Source: Dillenia suffruticosa (lineage: Eukaryota > Streptophyta > Magnoliopsida > Dilleniales > Dilleniaceae). From it: a DNA stretch of 64,000 nt. Each line of letters starts with the position of its first letter. Position 1 is the first letter of the stretch. Of this stretch, positions 35,451 through 48,400 are shown one piece after another. The stretch spans positions 24,065,201 to 24,129,200 of the forward strand of contig JAVTVX010000004.1 in NCBI GenBank assembly GCA_033439265.1. The letters run 5' to 3'. The notes under the pieces are model-generated. The model was not told where the DNA came from. It saw only the letters and a program-made list of their open reading frames with translations, and ran no database searches. The position numbers were made by a program, and so were the translations under genes.

Positions 35451-35575
35451 TTTCAGGGATTTTATCGAAATATAATAAAAACCCAATAACGAAGCAACCT
35501 AATTTGCTGACTGTGACTGAAACCGACCTTCCATCATCCAAACCCAAAATCCATGTCGTCTATGTAGTCCGACAT

Positions 35576-35640
35576 GGATCATTTTTTTGGTATAGTCCAA
35601 CAAGGATCATTTTTTTGGTATAGTCCAACAAGGATCATTA
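35576..35640. repeat. 28-bp direct repeat, about 2.3 copies
   Basis: The unit beginning GGATCATTTTTTTGGTATAG and ending AGTCCAACAA is repeated at 35576 and 35604, with a third partial copy at 35632. It lies just upstream of the lipase promoter. Confidence 0.9.
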
Positions 35641-36815
35641 CTTCTCCTACCCTTTCTTCAATTATTTTATCCATTAATGGCCCCTCACAAATCATAATCA
35701 CTAGGAGAGTAATTTAGAAATTTAATAACTTAGTATTTGAGTCATTTTTTTAAAATATTTTATTTAAAACAATTTTATCGATTATATCATCATCACACAT
35801 CTACCAGTTTTATATTATATAATATTATTTTTAAATTATTTTTTTATTAAGAGATATGATATCAGATACTATTAACATAATTTTACGAATTCTCATAACA
35901 AAAATAATTTTAAAATAATTTTAAAATATAATTTTTTTTGTCAAGTAAAAATATGAACAGGAGTGACTAACATTTTTGTTGTTACTTTTAAAAAATTTAC
36001 TTAAAATTTGGTGATAAAATAATTAATTTAAGTAAATATTTTGTAATTTTAATGGTCATAAAAATAATTACTATATGCAGCGATCATAATTTAAAATGAA
36101 ATGTTTTTAGAAATTTAATATGTCATACTTAATTCGTCTAATTAAATCTTTTGTTACTTTATTTTTTTAACAAATGGGGGCGAAGAAAAATTAGTTTTTA
36201 AAAGAAATCATACATTAAATACTACATTTGAAATAGCGATATATTTCAAGAGAATCAAGTTCGTGAAAACCAACGGAAATGATGAACCTAACTTTACAAG
36301 AATATCAGTATAACAGTTTCCCTCTGTATGGACAAGGGTCACCTATTACACTAATGTAAGGTGGACTACTCTTGAAATTCACCTTTTGCTACTTCATTAG
36401 TAGCTTGATTTAATTTTCTTTTCCCTATTCTGTTACTAATTTATATTGAATAATTTGGGCCAAGTGTTGTTTCTAATTGAGGCCTATCATGAATAGCCAA
36501 GTTGGGTCAGCTTGAGCCTGGTCTAGTTAAGGTTTGGTCTTGGGCTTGGCCTTGAAACCAAAGGCCTAAAGTGACGAGTGCTCTTGTCCACTTACCTTCC
36601 TCGGCGCAATGATTTGATTGGGGGAGAGAGAGTGTTATGTTTGAAGCCCATGTGCCTATGAAATCGCTAAACAAAAACCTTAAATGATCTCTCGCATTCT
36701 ATTTTTCTCAAATCAAGGATGGGCCCGCTTGAATATTGGTCGGTTTAATAAAAAAATAAAAAGGGTGTTTGGTTACCATTTGACAGGTAATGGAATACAG
36801 CTGAAACTCTAAAAG

Positions 36816-36846
<31 letters not shown>

Positions 36847-37424
36847 TCATCAGCTATCCAAATTAATTTTTAATTTTTAAAAAATTATTTTTGATTTTTT
36901 TACTATTTTACCAATGACTTTACCTATTTTATTTTTTTATTATTTTTACTATTTAATATTTTATAAGATAAAATTTATTAAAATTATTATTAAGTAATTG
37001 TCTTGTATTAAATAGTTGAAATAATTGTCTTTTCTTATAATATATATTTAAAAATTTGCAATAAGATTTTTTATAATATATATTTAAAAATATCATGAAA
37101 AGAAATATTTTAAAAATAAAATACTAATATTAATTAAAAAATAAAAAATTTAAGACCTTTACGAACGTCTAGCCTATGTATTTTACTCTAACTCAGTTAC
37201 TTTATAATAAAATGAAATGAAGCAGGTCAATCAACCCTTGTGTCCCTGCCTCCTTTTTTTTTTTTTTTTTTTGTTAGTAAAGGAGGCAGGCCGAAGCCCA
37301 ACAAACAAACAAAGGATTACAAGTCTACAGGCCCAGCCCGGAGAGGCATAAGGCCATTTTTCTCTCCTTGCACTCTCTCTCTCTCTAGAAAAGTCGGGTG
37401 AGACACTCATTCTCTCTCTTGTTT

Positions 37425-37592
37425 TTTTTTGGTCCCTGGACTTGGTCCATCACCGGATATCCAGAGCATTGCTCCGACGAATCTCGACTGAGTTGTTGTT
37501 GAGTCCCAATCAGGAAGGAGCTCTCCCAACGTCGTTTTTATTACTATCAAGATTCGAACTTTAATTCTTGATATGGGATGATAGTGCCCTTC

Positions 37593-37605
<13 letters not shown>
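37425..37605 (-). mobile_element. SINE-like copy with B box, next to long (CT)n
   Basis: On the minus strand, ATGGGAAGGGCACTATCATC is followed by AAAGTTCGAATCTTGATAG, close to a B box. Then come GGGAGAGCTCCTTCCTGATT, GAGATTCGTCGGAGCAATGC, GGACCAAGTCCAGGGACC and a poly(A). The order equals that of the 15110 copy. The (CT)n run starts directly at its 5' side. Confidence 0.5.

Positions 37606-37677
<72 letters not shown>
37596..37677. repeat. (CT)n microsatellite, about 41 units
   Basis: An uninterrupted CT dinucleotide run of about 82 bp, the longest simple repeat in the window. It is likely to vary in length between individuals. Confidence 0.95.
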
Positions 37678-37679
<2 letters not shown>

Positions 37680-38639
37680 GCACTTTGTTTGGCGTGGAAA
37701 AGATTGGGCATGCACATGGACCGACTTGCCTAATGATGGGCTGAGATTCCCCTTCCTACAGTTCCAGTCCGCAACTGTGACTTTCTGTGCCCTTCCCAAT
37801 TTGTGTTTGTAGGTAATGCCAAGCTCGATAACGTAAAAACGACAAAAAACAGAAATTTGGTATTAAGCTATTCATGGACATTCTTCTCAGCTAACTCGAT
37901 TTGATTTCTATGGTTTTTTTTTTTTTGGTTACAAACGATTCAAATTCTGTATCTCAAAGTTAGAAAAGGGCATTGCCACCATCGTACTATCCTCTCGACA
38001 CCCATGGCTTTCTTTCCTGCGCAGTGGTGTCCATTCAGTGATATTAAATTATACGGTACTGTCATACCTATCACATTAATTAGATGCCTAGAGTGTCAGG
38101 CCAAGTTGGGCATATGCTGCCTCTGAATGATGTCACACCCTGTGTCCAATTCAAAAAATTAATATACTATATATATATAATATGTATATATGCTCAATTC
38201 CTAACACTAGAGTAGTGAATATTCACGCAATATATTGTAAATATTTTGTTACCATAATAACGAATACAGTGAGAATATGATGTAAATATCATGTTAATAT
38301 AATTATATTAACGTCCACTCGAATCAATTTGAATTAGATCGACACTATATAAACAAATAAGATAGTAAAAATATCAAAAATGGATAGCTAGATAGTAAAT
38401 AACAAATAGTTCATTGCTCTTAAGGAAATAGTTTAATAATATAAAATTCTTTTCTCTCGTATGATAATTTTAAATTTAAATTTTTATTTGATAAAAAAAA
38501 ACAAATGGTTGGCAAGATAGATAAAAGAAGGGAGAGATAGTCCGGTAGATAAGAGAAACAACATGATTGTTAGACAAAGGACCAAATATTCTGCCAAATA
38601 GTCCGCTAGATAGGTACACGGTGGATGAGATGGTCCGAA

Positions 38640-38775
38640 ATATTAATAATCAGAATATTAAATCAAAATCTTAAATTTAAATTTTAAAAATAAAAAATAA
38701 GTATTTAAAAAATTAACCTCTTAATTAAGTTTTATAAATATTTAAATTAAATTAATTGAATTTTTAGATACCGAA
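38640..38775 (+). mobile_element. SINE-like copy
   Basis: The plus strand shows AATCTTAAATTTAAATTTTA, AAAATAAAAAATAAGTATTT, AATTAACCTCTTAATTAAG and TAAATTAATTGAATTTTTAG, then ATACC before a poly(A). This is the body and tail of the family; the head is lost or degenerate. Confidence 0.5.
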
Positions 38776-39344
38776 ACACAAAAAAAAAAAAAAAAAAAAA
38801 AAGCACACATAGATAAAAGGGCCACGTAGTCACGCAGAAAACAAAGTAACAGGCATAGAAGACTAAAGAGAAAGTCACGTTTGCCAAATGATAGGTACAA
38901 CAGAAAAGAGGGTTAGAGAGTCGTATGTCAGCCAAATAATACGAATCAAGGGGGATGAGAGCGAGATGAGAGAATAGGGAGAGGGAAAGACAAACTTCAA
39001 CCCTAACCTTTTTTTTTTAGGTTCAAAATTTTGGCAATCCAGAATGGAAACTCTGATGCTCGATACCATGTTAAGCAAATAAAGAAAATTTAGAAATAAA
39101 GTGTATTATTTAGTACATTAAAAAAACATAGAGATGGAATGTATATGTGTGTATGCCAAGTTTCTGATCCTAAAGAGATAGTGAATATTAATATAATCTA
39201 TTGTAAATATCAAGTTGTCATAATAGTAAATATAGTAAAAATATTGAGTAAATATAATGTTACTAAAATTATATCAATTATGATTATTATTTGTATGAAT
39301 CCACAATTTTAAAGAAATACTTGATCAAGACAATCTGTAAACTT

Positions 39345-39475
39345 CGGTGTTATGATTGATTCGAGTAATTGTGAAATTTAATTTACGGTTGATTCTCTCG
39401 ATATCAATTTTTATTTTCAAAACTCGAATTTAAAATTTTAATTATAATAATTTAGTGTCTTATCACTAAATTCAT
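39345..39475 (-). mobile_element. SINE-like copy
   Basis: The minus strand shows TTTAGTGATAAGACACTAAAT, TTAAATTCGAGTTTTGAAAA, GATATCGAGAGAATCAACC and TTCACAATTACTCGAATC. It agrees closely with the 25150 copy in word order, and its head matches the 61080 copy. Confidence 0.55.
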
Positions 39476-40179
39476 AGTTACGTTGATACGAAATAAGACA
39501 TCGTGAGAGTTAGTTTTCACACCAACTCTAAATATTTAAAATTCAATAAAAAATTAATAAAAACTTAGAATTAAATGGAAAAATAGGAAAAGGGTTTTGA
39601 ACCCTGCATGTAATTATTCCTTTTAGAAAATAGAAAACCTTTTGATTAGGAATCAATTTTTTATTAAAAATTAAAAGTATTATTATATTAATAATTATTT
39701 TACCCTAAAAATGTGCTTACCATATTTCCCAAACAGATGCATACCACGTTGAAGCGCCGACACTAGCCACCTAGTGGGGTTGTTGATAGTCAAAAAGAGA
39801 AAAAGTCGCTTTTGGTTCCATTCATTCCACAGTAAAAGGAATTCTTTGCCTGCCGTTTAGCAAAAGTTTGTTCCTAAAACGACGCTCGGAGGCCCCCCCG
39901 TGCCCCTTGCTGTTTATTTTCAATTTTTTGCAAACTCAAATTGAAAATAATAATAATAATAAAAATAGAAATTATTTCTACAAAAAATTAATTTTATAAA
40001 AAAAATTTATTTTATTAATTAAAAATATTTAATTTATTTTTAAAAAATTTGGGTATCGATTTGTATAATTATACTTATTATGCTGCTTACTTTAACATTA
40101 TAAATCATATTGTTTTTTCATTCCGCGGGGGCAACTTCCCACCCAAAGAATCTTACTTTCAACTTTGCTTTTGCTTTTG

Positions 40180-40210
<31 letters not shown>

Positions 40211-40279
40211 TTTTGGCAATAATGTTTGAAGATTATTATTTTATTGTAAAGTTGAAAAGGGTGTCAATACCAATAATTT

Positions 40280-40405
40280 GTGGTTTAGTAACACGGTATT
40301 AAAATTTTAAATAAAAAATTTTAAAATAAAAGAAATAATTATTAAAAGAGTTAATTTTTAAATTAGATCTTATAATATTTAAATTAAATTAATCGAATAA
40401 TTTGA
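40280..40405 (+). mobile_element. SINE-like copy
   Basis: The plus strand shows GTGGTTTAGTAACACGGTAT, AATAAAAAATTTTAAAATAA, AAGAGTTAATTTTTAAATTA, GATCTTATAATATTTAAATT and AAATTAATCGAATAATTTG, the family order with an A/T-shifted body. Confidence 0.5.
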
Positions 40406-40969
40406 ATAGAAAAAAAAAAGTGAAGTTTGTAGCGGGAGAGGAGACATGTTTTTTATTTTTTTATTTTTATTTTTGATATTTAGATTTTATATGATTAATA
40501 AAAATTTATTTTATGAACTCATTCTTTTAAATCTTTTTTATTATTCGATCTAAGGAAATTCGGTCAGAAGACCTGTTTCACGTGCAAATAGAAACAAGTA
40601 TCTACCGTTCTACTTCTGGGCCGAAATTGGATCTCACCATGAGACTGAGACCCACCTACCAATCGACGCTGACCTTAGATGTAACAGACTAGGACTGCTC
40701 GCATGCAATCAGCCCCTTGGGTCCCACTCCGCAGCCACGTGCAAAACATTTTTATTTAGAAGAGAGAGAAAGGGCGGAGAGAGAAACAAAGACGGTAACC
40801 AAAAAAAAAAAAATTAAACCAATCAAAATATATTATTTATAAACTTAAGAAAATTAACTACTATTTATAAATTACCTGCCACTGGCTAAGAAAAACCTTA
40901 CTCCAATTAATGCAAGGTTTTTTGCTTTAATTAGAATTAAATCGAATCACATCAAAAACTACTAACAAA

Positions 40970-41110
40970 GTAACGTTTTATGAATTTAATGATAAATTAT
41001 TAAATTTTTTAATTAAGATTTTATGTTTAAATTTTAAAAATAAAAAAATAAATATTAAAAAAAATTAATTTTTAAATTAAAATTTATAATTATTTGATAT
41101 TGAATTAAAA
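40970..41110 (+). mobile_element. SINE-like copy
   Basis: The plus strand shows TTTTTTAATTAAGATTTTATG, TTTAAATTTTAAAAATAAAA, AAATTAATTTTTAAATTAAA and a poly(A) end at about 41109-41118. It lies only 0.7 kb from the previous copy, in the same orientation. Confidence 0.5.
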
Positions 41111-41855
41111 AAAAAAGGACCACCAATGGTCCGGATGATCATCGTATGAATCAACTAAGGTTCCTGACGTTTTGCCGGTTGTCAATCGTGGTCCACACCT
41201 CACACAACAACCTAGGTGATCACATCACCTTTTACTTTCAATTTCTCACAAAATGGCGTGGCGGACGGTGATGACTTCGTCAGTTCACACCTAAAACAAT
41301 TGTCGTATATTAACTAAATTAATGGAATTTAATAAATTTTAAATATTTATTTACGTTCATATATTTTAATTAATTAAAAAACTAATTAAATATATTATTT
41401 CATAAAATTAAATTTATTTTATATGTGATGGTCTTAATAATATAAAAAGATTCTGCCTTCGTTTGGAAATTTATTAATATTTTTTTATCTTATATTAAAA
41501 AGTATTAAAAATTATATTTTGAATAATTCGGTTCGAAACTTGAATAGTTATCCGCTTTAAAATAGTTTTAACTTGAATAGTTATCCGCTTTAAAATAGTT
41601 TTTATTATATGCAACGGTGGTTTGCTTTACTTACGAATCGACGAAATTCGACTCACTCGTACGTGTCAAAATTCATATTGGCTGAAAATTAATTAAATTT
41701 TCAATCCAGTTATGAACAGACCAGAAAAAGCCTGAAGGAGAGGGAGATACAGACAGAAATGCTTTCTCCGACACTAACTCCCTAATTTCAATTTTCCTAA
41801 GGTTGAAAAAGGCCCATGCTGCCCGCACTGGTGCCGCTCGCTCCAAAACCAGAAC

Positions 41856-41858
<3 letters not shown>

Positions 41859-41893
<35 letters not shown>

Positions 41894-42437
41894 AACACAT
41901 ATACATATAGGTCGCATAGAAAGTGATAAACTTGTACTGCAAACTCTCAATTTCGCGATTTCTGTCTTGCATCATCATCTTCTTTAAAACCAACAGCTGC
42001 AAATCCTCTATCTCTTCATACCGCCACTTCTCAATTTCACCATTTCCATCTATTATCATCATCCTCATCGTATGCTTCTTCTTCAAAACCATAGCTGAAA
42101 AACCCGATAGCTCTCTCTCCCCTTCTCCCTCTCTCTTTCTCTCTCTTCACACCGCAACTTCTTATTTTACCATTTCCATCTCTCATCATCATCGTATTCA
42201 AAACCCACAACGGCAAAAGCCCTCTCTCTTTTCACCATACAACCTCTCAATTTCAGCATTTCCATCTCTCATCATCATCTTCTTCAAAACCCACAGCTGC
42301 AAGAACCCTAATGGTCATCTTCAAATGGCACGAATGAGTTCGTAATCATTAAAAACCCACGACATTAAACCCCAAATATTCACTTCCATTCGTACTTTAC
42401 GAGCTTGTGATAGGAGGTTTCTAGTTCTAATCCAAAA
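41859..42437 (+). promoter_or_regulatory. Core promoter and 5' leader of the VIT/vWA gene
   Basis: A (CT)n run at 41859-41890 leads directly into CTATAAACA at 41889-41897, a good TATA candidate, so transcription probably begins near 41920. The leader of about 500 nt before the ATG at 42438 is pyrimidine-rich and built from a fourfold repeat. It contains a 140-codon upstream open frame (41923-42345) that ends 92 nt before the real start, so translation may be affected if the transcript begins before 41923. The upstream frame is repeat-derived and I do not regard it as a protein gene. Confidence 0.55.
41936..42305 (+). repeat. Four imperfect copies of a 5'-leader unit
   Basis: A unit with TCTCAATTTCACCATTTCC, then ATCATCATC, CTTCTTCAAAACC and AGCTGCAA recurs at about 41944, 42029, 42159 and 42244 (spacings about 85, 130 and 85 bp). 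The larger gap includes an inserted CT-rich run (42110-42145). Even spacing suggests stepwise duplication. Confidence 0.85.
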
Positions 42438-45400
42438 ATGGCAGCGGAGGAATTTGCAAAAGCAGTTGAATTCGGTTTGAAGCTCTCGAAGAGAATCTAC
42501 TACGGAAAAGATAGCTCCTCCGTCACACCTCCGGAAACGGAAACAATGGAGAAGTTGCCCGCTGAATCGACTCTACCGACGGGGCCGATGGTTTACGCGG
42601 TGATTCCCGACCCAAGCGTCGTCGATAATCCGGATATTCCGAGCTATCAGCCGTATGTTCATGGAAAGTGTGTGCCTCCTGCTTTAATTCCGCTTCACAT
42701 GCTTGGGATTTCTGTCAATGTCGATTGCTATTTGGATACTGCGTTTATTGCTGTTCATGGGACTTGGCGGGTTCACTGTTTTAAGAGAAGCCGGAAGTGT
42801 GATTGCCGGATTGCGATTCCTATGGGGGACCAGGTAATGTACTATGATTCTTTTTTGTGTATGGAGATGTTTTGAATTGATTTTGAATGTTTGAATTTGT
42901 CTCAACTTTGCATGCAACTGGATATTAAATTAGTTTCCAAATAAAGCACACAAAATTTTAAAATATGCTTACATAGAATATGATTGTGAATATCTTTCAT
43001 CTTTGACCAGGCTTTTACTTTTTGTTTACCAACTGAGATTGCTGACACCATTAACTCAGCTTCAAGTTGATTAAGAAGGTGTTTAGGCCTAAAGAAAATT
43101 CAACCCAACGACTGACCGTGAGTTGGCTCAGATGTCAACGGAGTTTGGTCCTCTGTTCTCCTTGAGTTCTTGAGAAGTTCTGTTGAATTTTTTTGGTCCG
43201 AAATAAATAAGTTTACTTGGACCAACCAGGCTCCGGACTGCTATGGCCTAATTTAAGTACCCTTTACCGCATAACCCCCCATGAAAGGTGTAGCCATATA
43301 TAGAAATTCCTCTTTTCTAGCAAATAAGTACTTCATTTCTATATGCAGATTCCTCGAGGGACTCTCTCTCTCTCTCTCTCTCTCTCTCACTTGTCTGGGT
43401 CGGTGACAAATTTCATATCTGTATGTACTTAACGATTTGTTTGGTTTTAATTTTTTATTTATTTTTTGCCTGCTTTCACCTCATGCACCAATGCTGCATT
43501 ATGAAAGGAAAAGAAAGAAAAATGGAATAGTTTATAGTTCTTCCTCATAATTTACATATTTGTCATGGGAAGCACATTTGAATCTTTTTATTTATTTATT
43601 TATTTATTTATTCTTGGTTAAGGCACATTTAATCTTTGATTTCTGTTCTTATAGGACCCGAAAGTCTTTCGCTCACATGCCTTCTTAAGCATATAACATG
43701 CGTACAAATCTCCTCTGTTAGCTGCATTTAAACCCAGTACTGCATGACTACTCAGAGTAACTTATTACATTGCCCTTTTGCCTGGCTGCTACAAACTGTT
43801 CTCATAGAAGTTGCAGTAGCTTTTTAGCATCTTTGAGTTATCAATATTGTGGGGGGGGGGGGAAGAAAAGATTGCAACTTTTTCTCCATGTTCTCAATAA
43901 AAACATGATTTGCTAACAGGGTTCGGTTCTAGGTGTTGAAGTTGATATTAGTGGAAGATCATACCATACCCAAGTGACAGTGACCCAAGACACGTCTGAT
44001 TTGGTTGAAGCAGCAAAAGCTCAAGATGGGTTCCTTTTGAAATCCCAGATATATACATTGAAAGTCCCTCAGGTTAATTTTTATAGTACTGTATTCCTTG
44101 TTTATCTATTTTCAACAATTTTTCTGTTGATTTTATTAATGACCTGTCTATTCTTCTCTATCAAGGTTGAAGGAGGGTGTGAACTTTCAGTAAAAGCCAG
44201 TTGGTCACAGAAATTAATTTTTCGTGATGCTCAGTCCAGCCTCATTGTACCTTTCACTTTTCCAGCATATGTTAATCCAGCGGGGAAGAATGTTGCTAGA
44301 AGAGAAAAGATACAGTTGAACATGAATTCTCCTACTGGGTCTGAAATTCTCTGCAGAGTTAGTAGTCATCCTTTAAAGGTATGACACTGTCAGAACTCTT
44401 TCTGTGATTTTGAATGTCAATTAACTGATATACTTCCTACAAATTTCTAGGAGCTAAGGCGCGATGCTGGTAATTTAGTGTTCTTATATGAAGCAGATGT
44501 CATGAAGTGGTCAAGAGTGGACTTCGGTTTCTCATACTCTGTAAGACCATTTAAGACCCTTGCCTCTTAGTTTTTATTTAATATTGGCAAAATTTTCTCC
44601 TTTTTAAGGTGGTTGCAAATGTACTTTATTAATAATACATGTAGCCTTAGTTTTGTATTTATATTAAAAAAAAGCCATAAATTTTATATACAAATTTTTC
44701 TGGAGTTAATTAATCTTTTACTGTGTTTCCAGGTTTCTTCGAGTAATGCAGTTGGCGGAATGCTTTTGCAGTCTCCATGTTTGTATGATTTTGATCAAAG
44801 AGAGATGTTCTGTTGCTATCTTTTTCCTGGGACTAACCAGAGTAAAAAGGTATTTCACATAAGTCTGCGTTAGTTTCTTGCCAGAGCCTTCTGTGGAGTA
44901 ATCCATGATGTTGTTGTTGTTTTTTTTTTGGCCTATTGCATCACCAATATTATCATTGGTTCCTGGCCAGTTGTGTCAAGGATAAAATTGCATTGATGAT
45001 TATTTTCATTGATCTCTCTCTCTGTCTGGGTTGGGGGGTTGTAAAGAAGGATTTTATCAGGAAGAGGTTAAATAGAGATGGTGCCGGATCCTCTGAAAAC
45101 GAAGGGAACAATTGAAAATAGGATAAATAATGAAGAGAGATCCTTACAAAAATGAAACACCCAAATAGGTGTCAATCCTGCTCCATGATAATCAACCAAC
45201 TACAATCCTTAGGAAGACTTTGCTTGCAGCCAAGTCCTTTTACATTTCCCCTCACGGTTTAAGGAGGATGCCTGTTTTTCACAGCTCTTTTTTTGACTCT
45301 CTCTCTCTCTCTCTCATAAAGTTTTAAGGGAAATAAGCATTGATAGCTCTTGCTAAGTCTCTTCCTCACAATAGGTCGAATTGCCTCTAATGCATGCATG

Positions 45401-48400
45401 GGTTACTACAACTATTAATTTTCCTTTTCTGGTTTTAGTTCTTACTTATCATTTGCAATTAAGAAAATATTAAGATTGAATGTTGAAGAAGGTTATATAT
45501 AATTCAGAATTGGTGCTGCTATTAGCACTTCTGTCTTTGTCCTAGGATTAAAAGAAAAAATCAACTAACATTATATTCTACTTATGTGCAGTCAACCCTA
45601 CTTTCAATGAGAAGTGGTTTTGTTTTATTATTCTTTGGTATTTGTATTAGCTAACTATCATGAATTATATCTATCTCCAATACTGCATTCAATTTAATCA
45701 ATGTTGTAGGTTTTCAAAAAGGATGTGGTATTTATTATTGATACAAGTGGAAGCATGCAAGGAGCACCTCTCAAGAGTGTAAAGAATGCATTGTTAACGG
45801 CCTTGTCTAAACTTAATGCTGAGGATAGTTTCAACATAATAGCCTTTAGTGGTAAATTGTTCTCATCACACATGAAGGTGGCAAATTCAGAAGCAAAAGG
45901 TAGTGCAGCTCGGTGGATCACCAAAGAACTGATTGCAGATGGTGGTACAAACATTCTGCTTCCCATGAATCAGGTATCTGGAATCCTCAGCATATTGGTA
46001 GAGCAGTAGTGTTCTCCGTTATTGTCCCTTTTTTAACTTGCTTCCACCAATGAATCATCATAGCTGACTTATTTCTGCCTTTGGTTCACTGAATAAGCCA
46101 CTAAATATACTAATTGCTGAAATGAAGAGATTAGTGCTTTACCACTTTTTGGGGCCACTTTTACCATTCTGTACTTGGTTGTACCGACATGCATTGGACA
46201 CATGGAACTAACATAAAGGTGTTAGGATCTCTTAAGTTATGCATCTTAAACTGGTGTAACATTAACAGATTCTCTTTAACGTATAGCTACTGCAATAGTC
46301 GTTTCAAACTTCTTTCTGCAGCACATAGATTATGCTTCATGAGGCATTTGATTTTTGCCTGTGGAGTCCCTATGGTGATGTTTTGCTGCAAGTTAATTGA
46401 AGCCTGAAGTGAAGTTCAACAACTTGTGCCTTTATTCATGTTTGATGGTTCATTGGTGCCTCAAGCTTTTATTTTTCACTTTATGAAATTCCAATAAATT
46501 TCTAAGGTTGCCTATTACCATTCATCTTTTTTCAGGCAATACAAATGCTGTCAGAAACCAGCGGTTCAGTTCCTATGATTTTCCTTGTCACTGATGGGAC
46601 TGTTGAAGATGAAAGACTGATTTGTAATGTCATAAAAGGTCTAAATGCAGATAAAGCTTCTCTCTGTCCCCGTATTTATACCTTTGGAATCGGTAAGGAT
46701 GTCTTTAGGCTTCATATATTTTTCTGACTAATCCACTTTGGCTTGAGATTCATGACTGGACATTGCCATGGTGACAATCACATGGAATGAATAATGTTTA
46801 TATGTTTTACTGCATAAAACTTTCTGTTACTGGTAGAGTTACATACCCAAGATTTTATGCAGTTGTTGACATGAGTGTCCCAAGGAATTTAGTTGTTTCC
46901 TTTATCTTTTTACCACTTCCTTCTTTCTATTCAAAAAGTTCTGAGTGTGGAAATGCTCTCTTGAAAAACAGTTAAGCAGCTTGAGAACTTAATTATACCT
47001 AAAAATATCAATATATAGAAATACCTACTTATATCATATTGAGAATGATTATGATAGAGAAAATTAGCAGGAGGTGCTGGTGTGATGAGACTTTTTTCAC
47101 TAGTTGTGTACGAAGATTCCCCCCAAGTACCTATATGTTTGCTAAAGAGATGATTAAACTTGCATGAAGTTTTTAGTATTATTCTTTATTCCTATTATTT
47201 TCACGTTCTTTTTATTTCTTTGTTGGGTAAAAAAGCAAAGAAGAGGTGGAGTTAAAAATAATTAAAAAAAAAAACAGTTATGAGGAAATATGAGGTAAGT
47301 GAAGACAGATTTAAAGATGTCTAAAAACTCTTGCATTTATAACTGGTGGAAACCAAAATAGAGCAAATGAAGTGCAATTTCATATTATTAATCATCTAAA
47401 TGAAATAATGGTGAAAATTGATAGACAAGACGTGTTGAAATCAACAACTTTTTGTTCTATGATTGACGATTGAAAATTGTGTACTTAGAATGAGGTGACA
47501 TATGATATTGATCAAATCACAAGAATTTTGTGCTTCAAAATGATCAAACTTTGAATTTTCAACTACAAAACATCTAGACCCAAGACTTTCCATTGTTTCC
47601 CATTGAGCTGATAGTGACATAGATGATTTTTATCGGTTCAGTTCCTGTTCCATTGTGAAACCTATATGTGCCATAGTATGATTGAAAGCTGATGTAGCCA
47701 TTTTCTTTTTAATGACTTTGCCCGTACAGTTTTATTTCAACGCGCAGATATTCTTCTCATTAACTGTTAAAATATACTGAACAGGTTCATACTGTAACCA
47801 CTACTTCTTGCAAACTCTGGCGCACATGGGAAGGGGCCATTATGATGCTTCCTATGACATAGGTTAGTCTGGTTTTCATGGAATGATGCATTTTATTTTT
47901 TAATTTTGGAAAGGTCCATCAGTTTGTCGCTGAATAAGTTCAGCTGTGTTTCTTTTGAAATTGAGAATTATGAAAGTTTCGTTCTTGTAATTTGCGGTGC
48001 TTCTGCCAATATGGGTTCCAGAAGCATTAAATTGGACATTAATAATTTTGGGTACCAAAATGTGGCATCTGAATACTTTACATTTTACATGTGATCACAT
48101 TGTTTCCCTTCCCCACTTTCAGTTCGTTTTTGGCTTTTAGCCTTAAACATCTGGAAAGAATGCCACAAATGCGCCAATCATTGGCTGTTGCATCCACATG
48201 TTGCCAACCGAACAAGAAAATAATTTTTCTAAGAGTAGTTATATTTTAAAAGCCCCAACTCTTGCAAATTCTTATAACTAATTATATTCATCACATGGGA
48301 TAGGGCTGTGCAGTTTGCATTGTCTGAGACCACAACGTGGACCTCACAAGCTAATACCGTGCTATGTTGGCTATGTTTATGAGTTGTAAGAAGCTGTAAG

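Larger units (their letters stand above)
35641..41858. other. 6.2 kb intergenic region between the divergent lipase and VIT/vWA genes
   Basis: No gene supported. It contains SINE-like copies (listed separately), a very long (CT)n run, poly(T) at 36816-36842 and 37254-37273, poly(A) at about 38780-38802 and an (ATT)n run at about 40181-40210. A short direct repeat (TTGAATAGTTATCCGCTTTA) occurs at about 41542 and 41573. A frame at 37407-37799 owes most of its length to the CT run and is rejected. Confidence 0.55.

Noticed and set aside
37407..37799. 130-codon minus-strand frame
   Set aside because: Kept open by (CT)41, which translates to an Arg/Glu repeat; the rest is SINE-like DNA.
41923..42345. 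140-codon upstream frame in the VIT/vWA leader
   Set aside because: Built from four imperfect DNA repeats and Ser/Ile-rich; retained only as a possible regulatory upstream frame.
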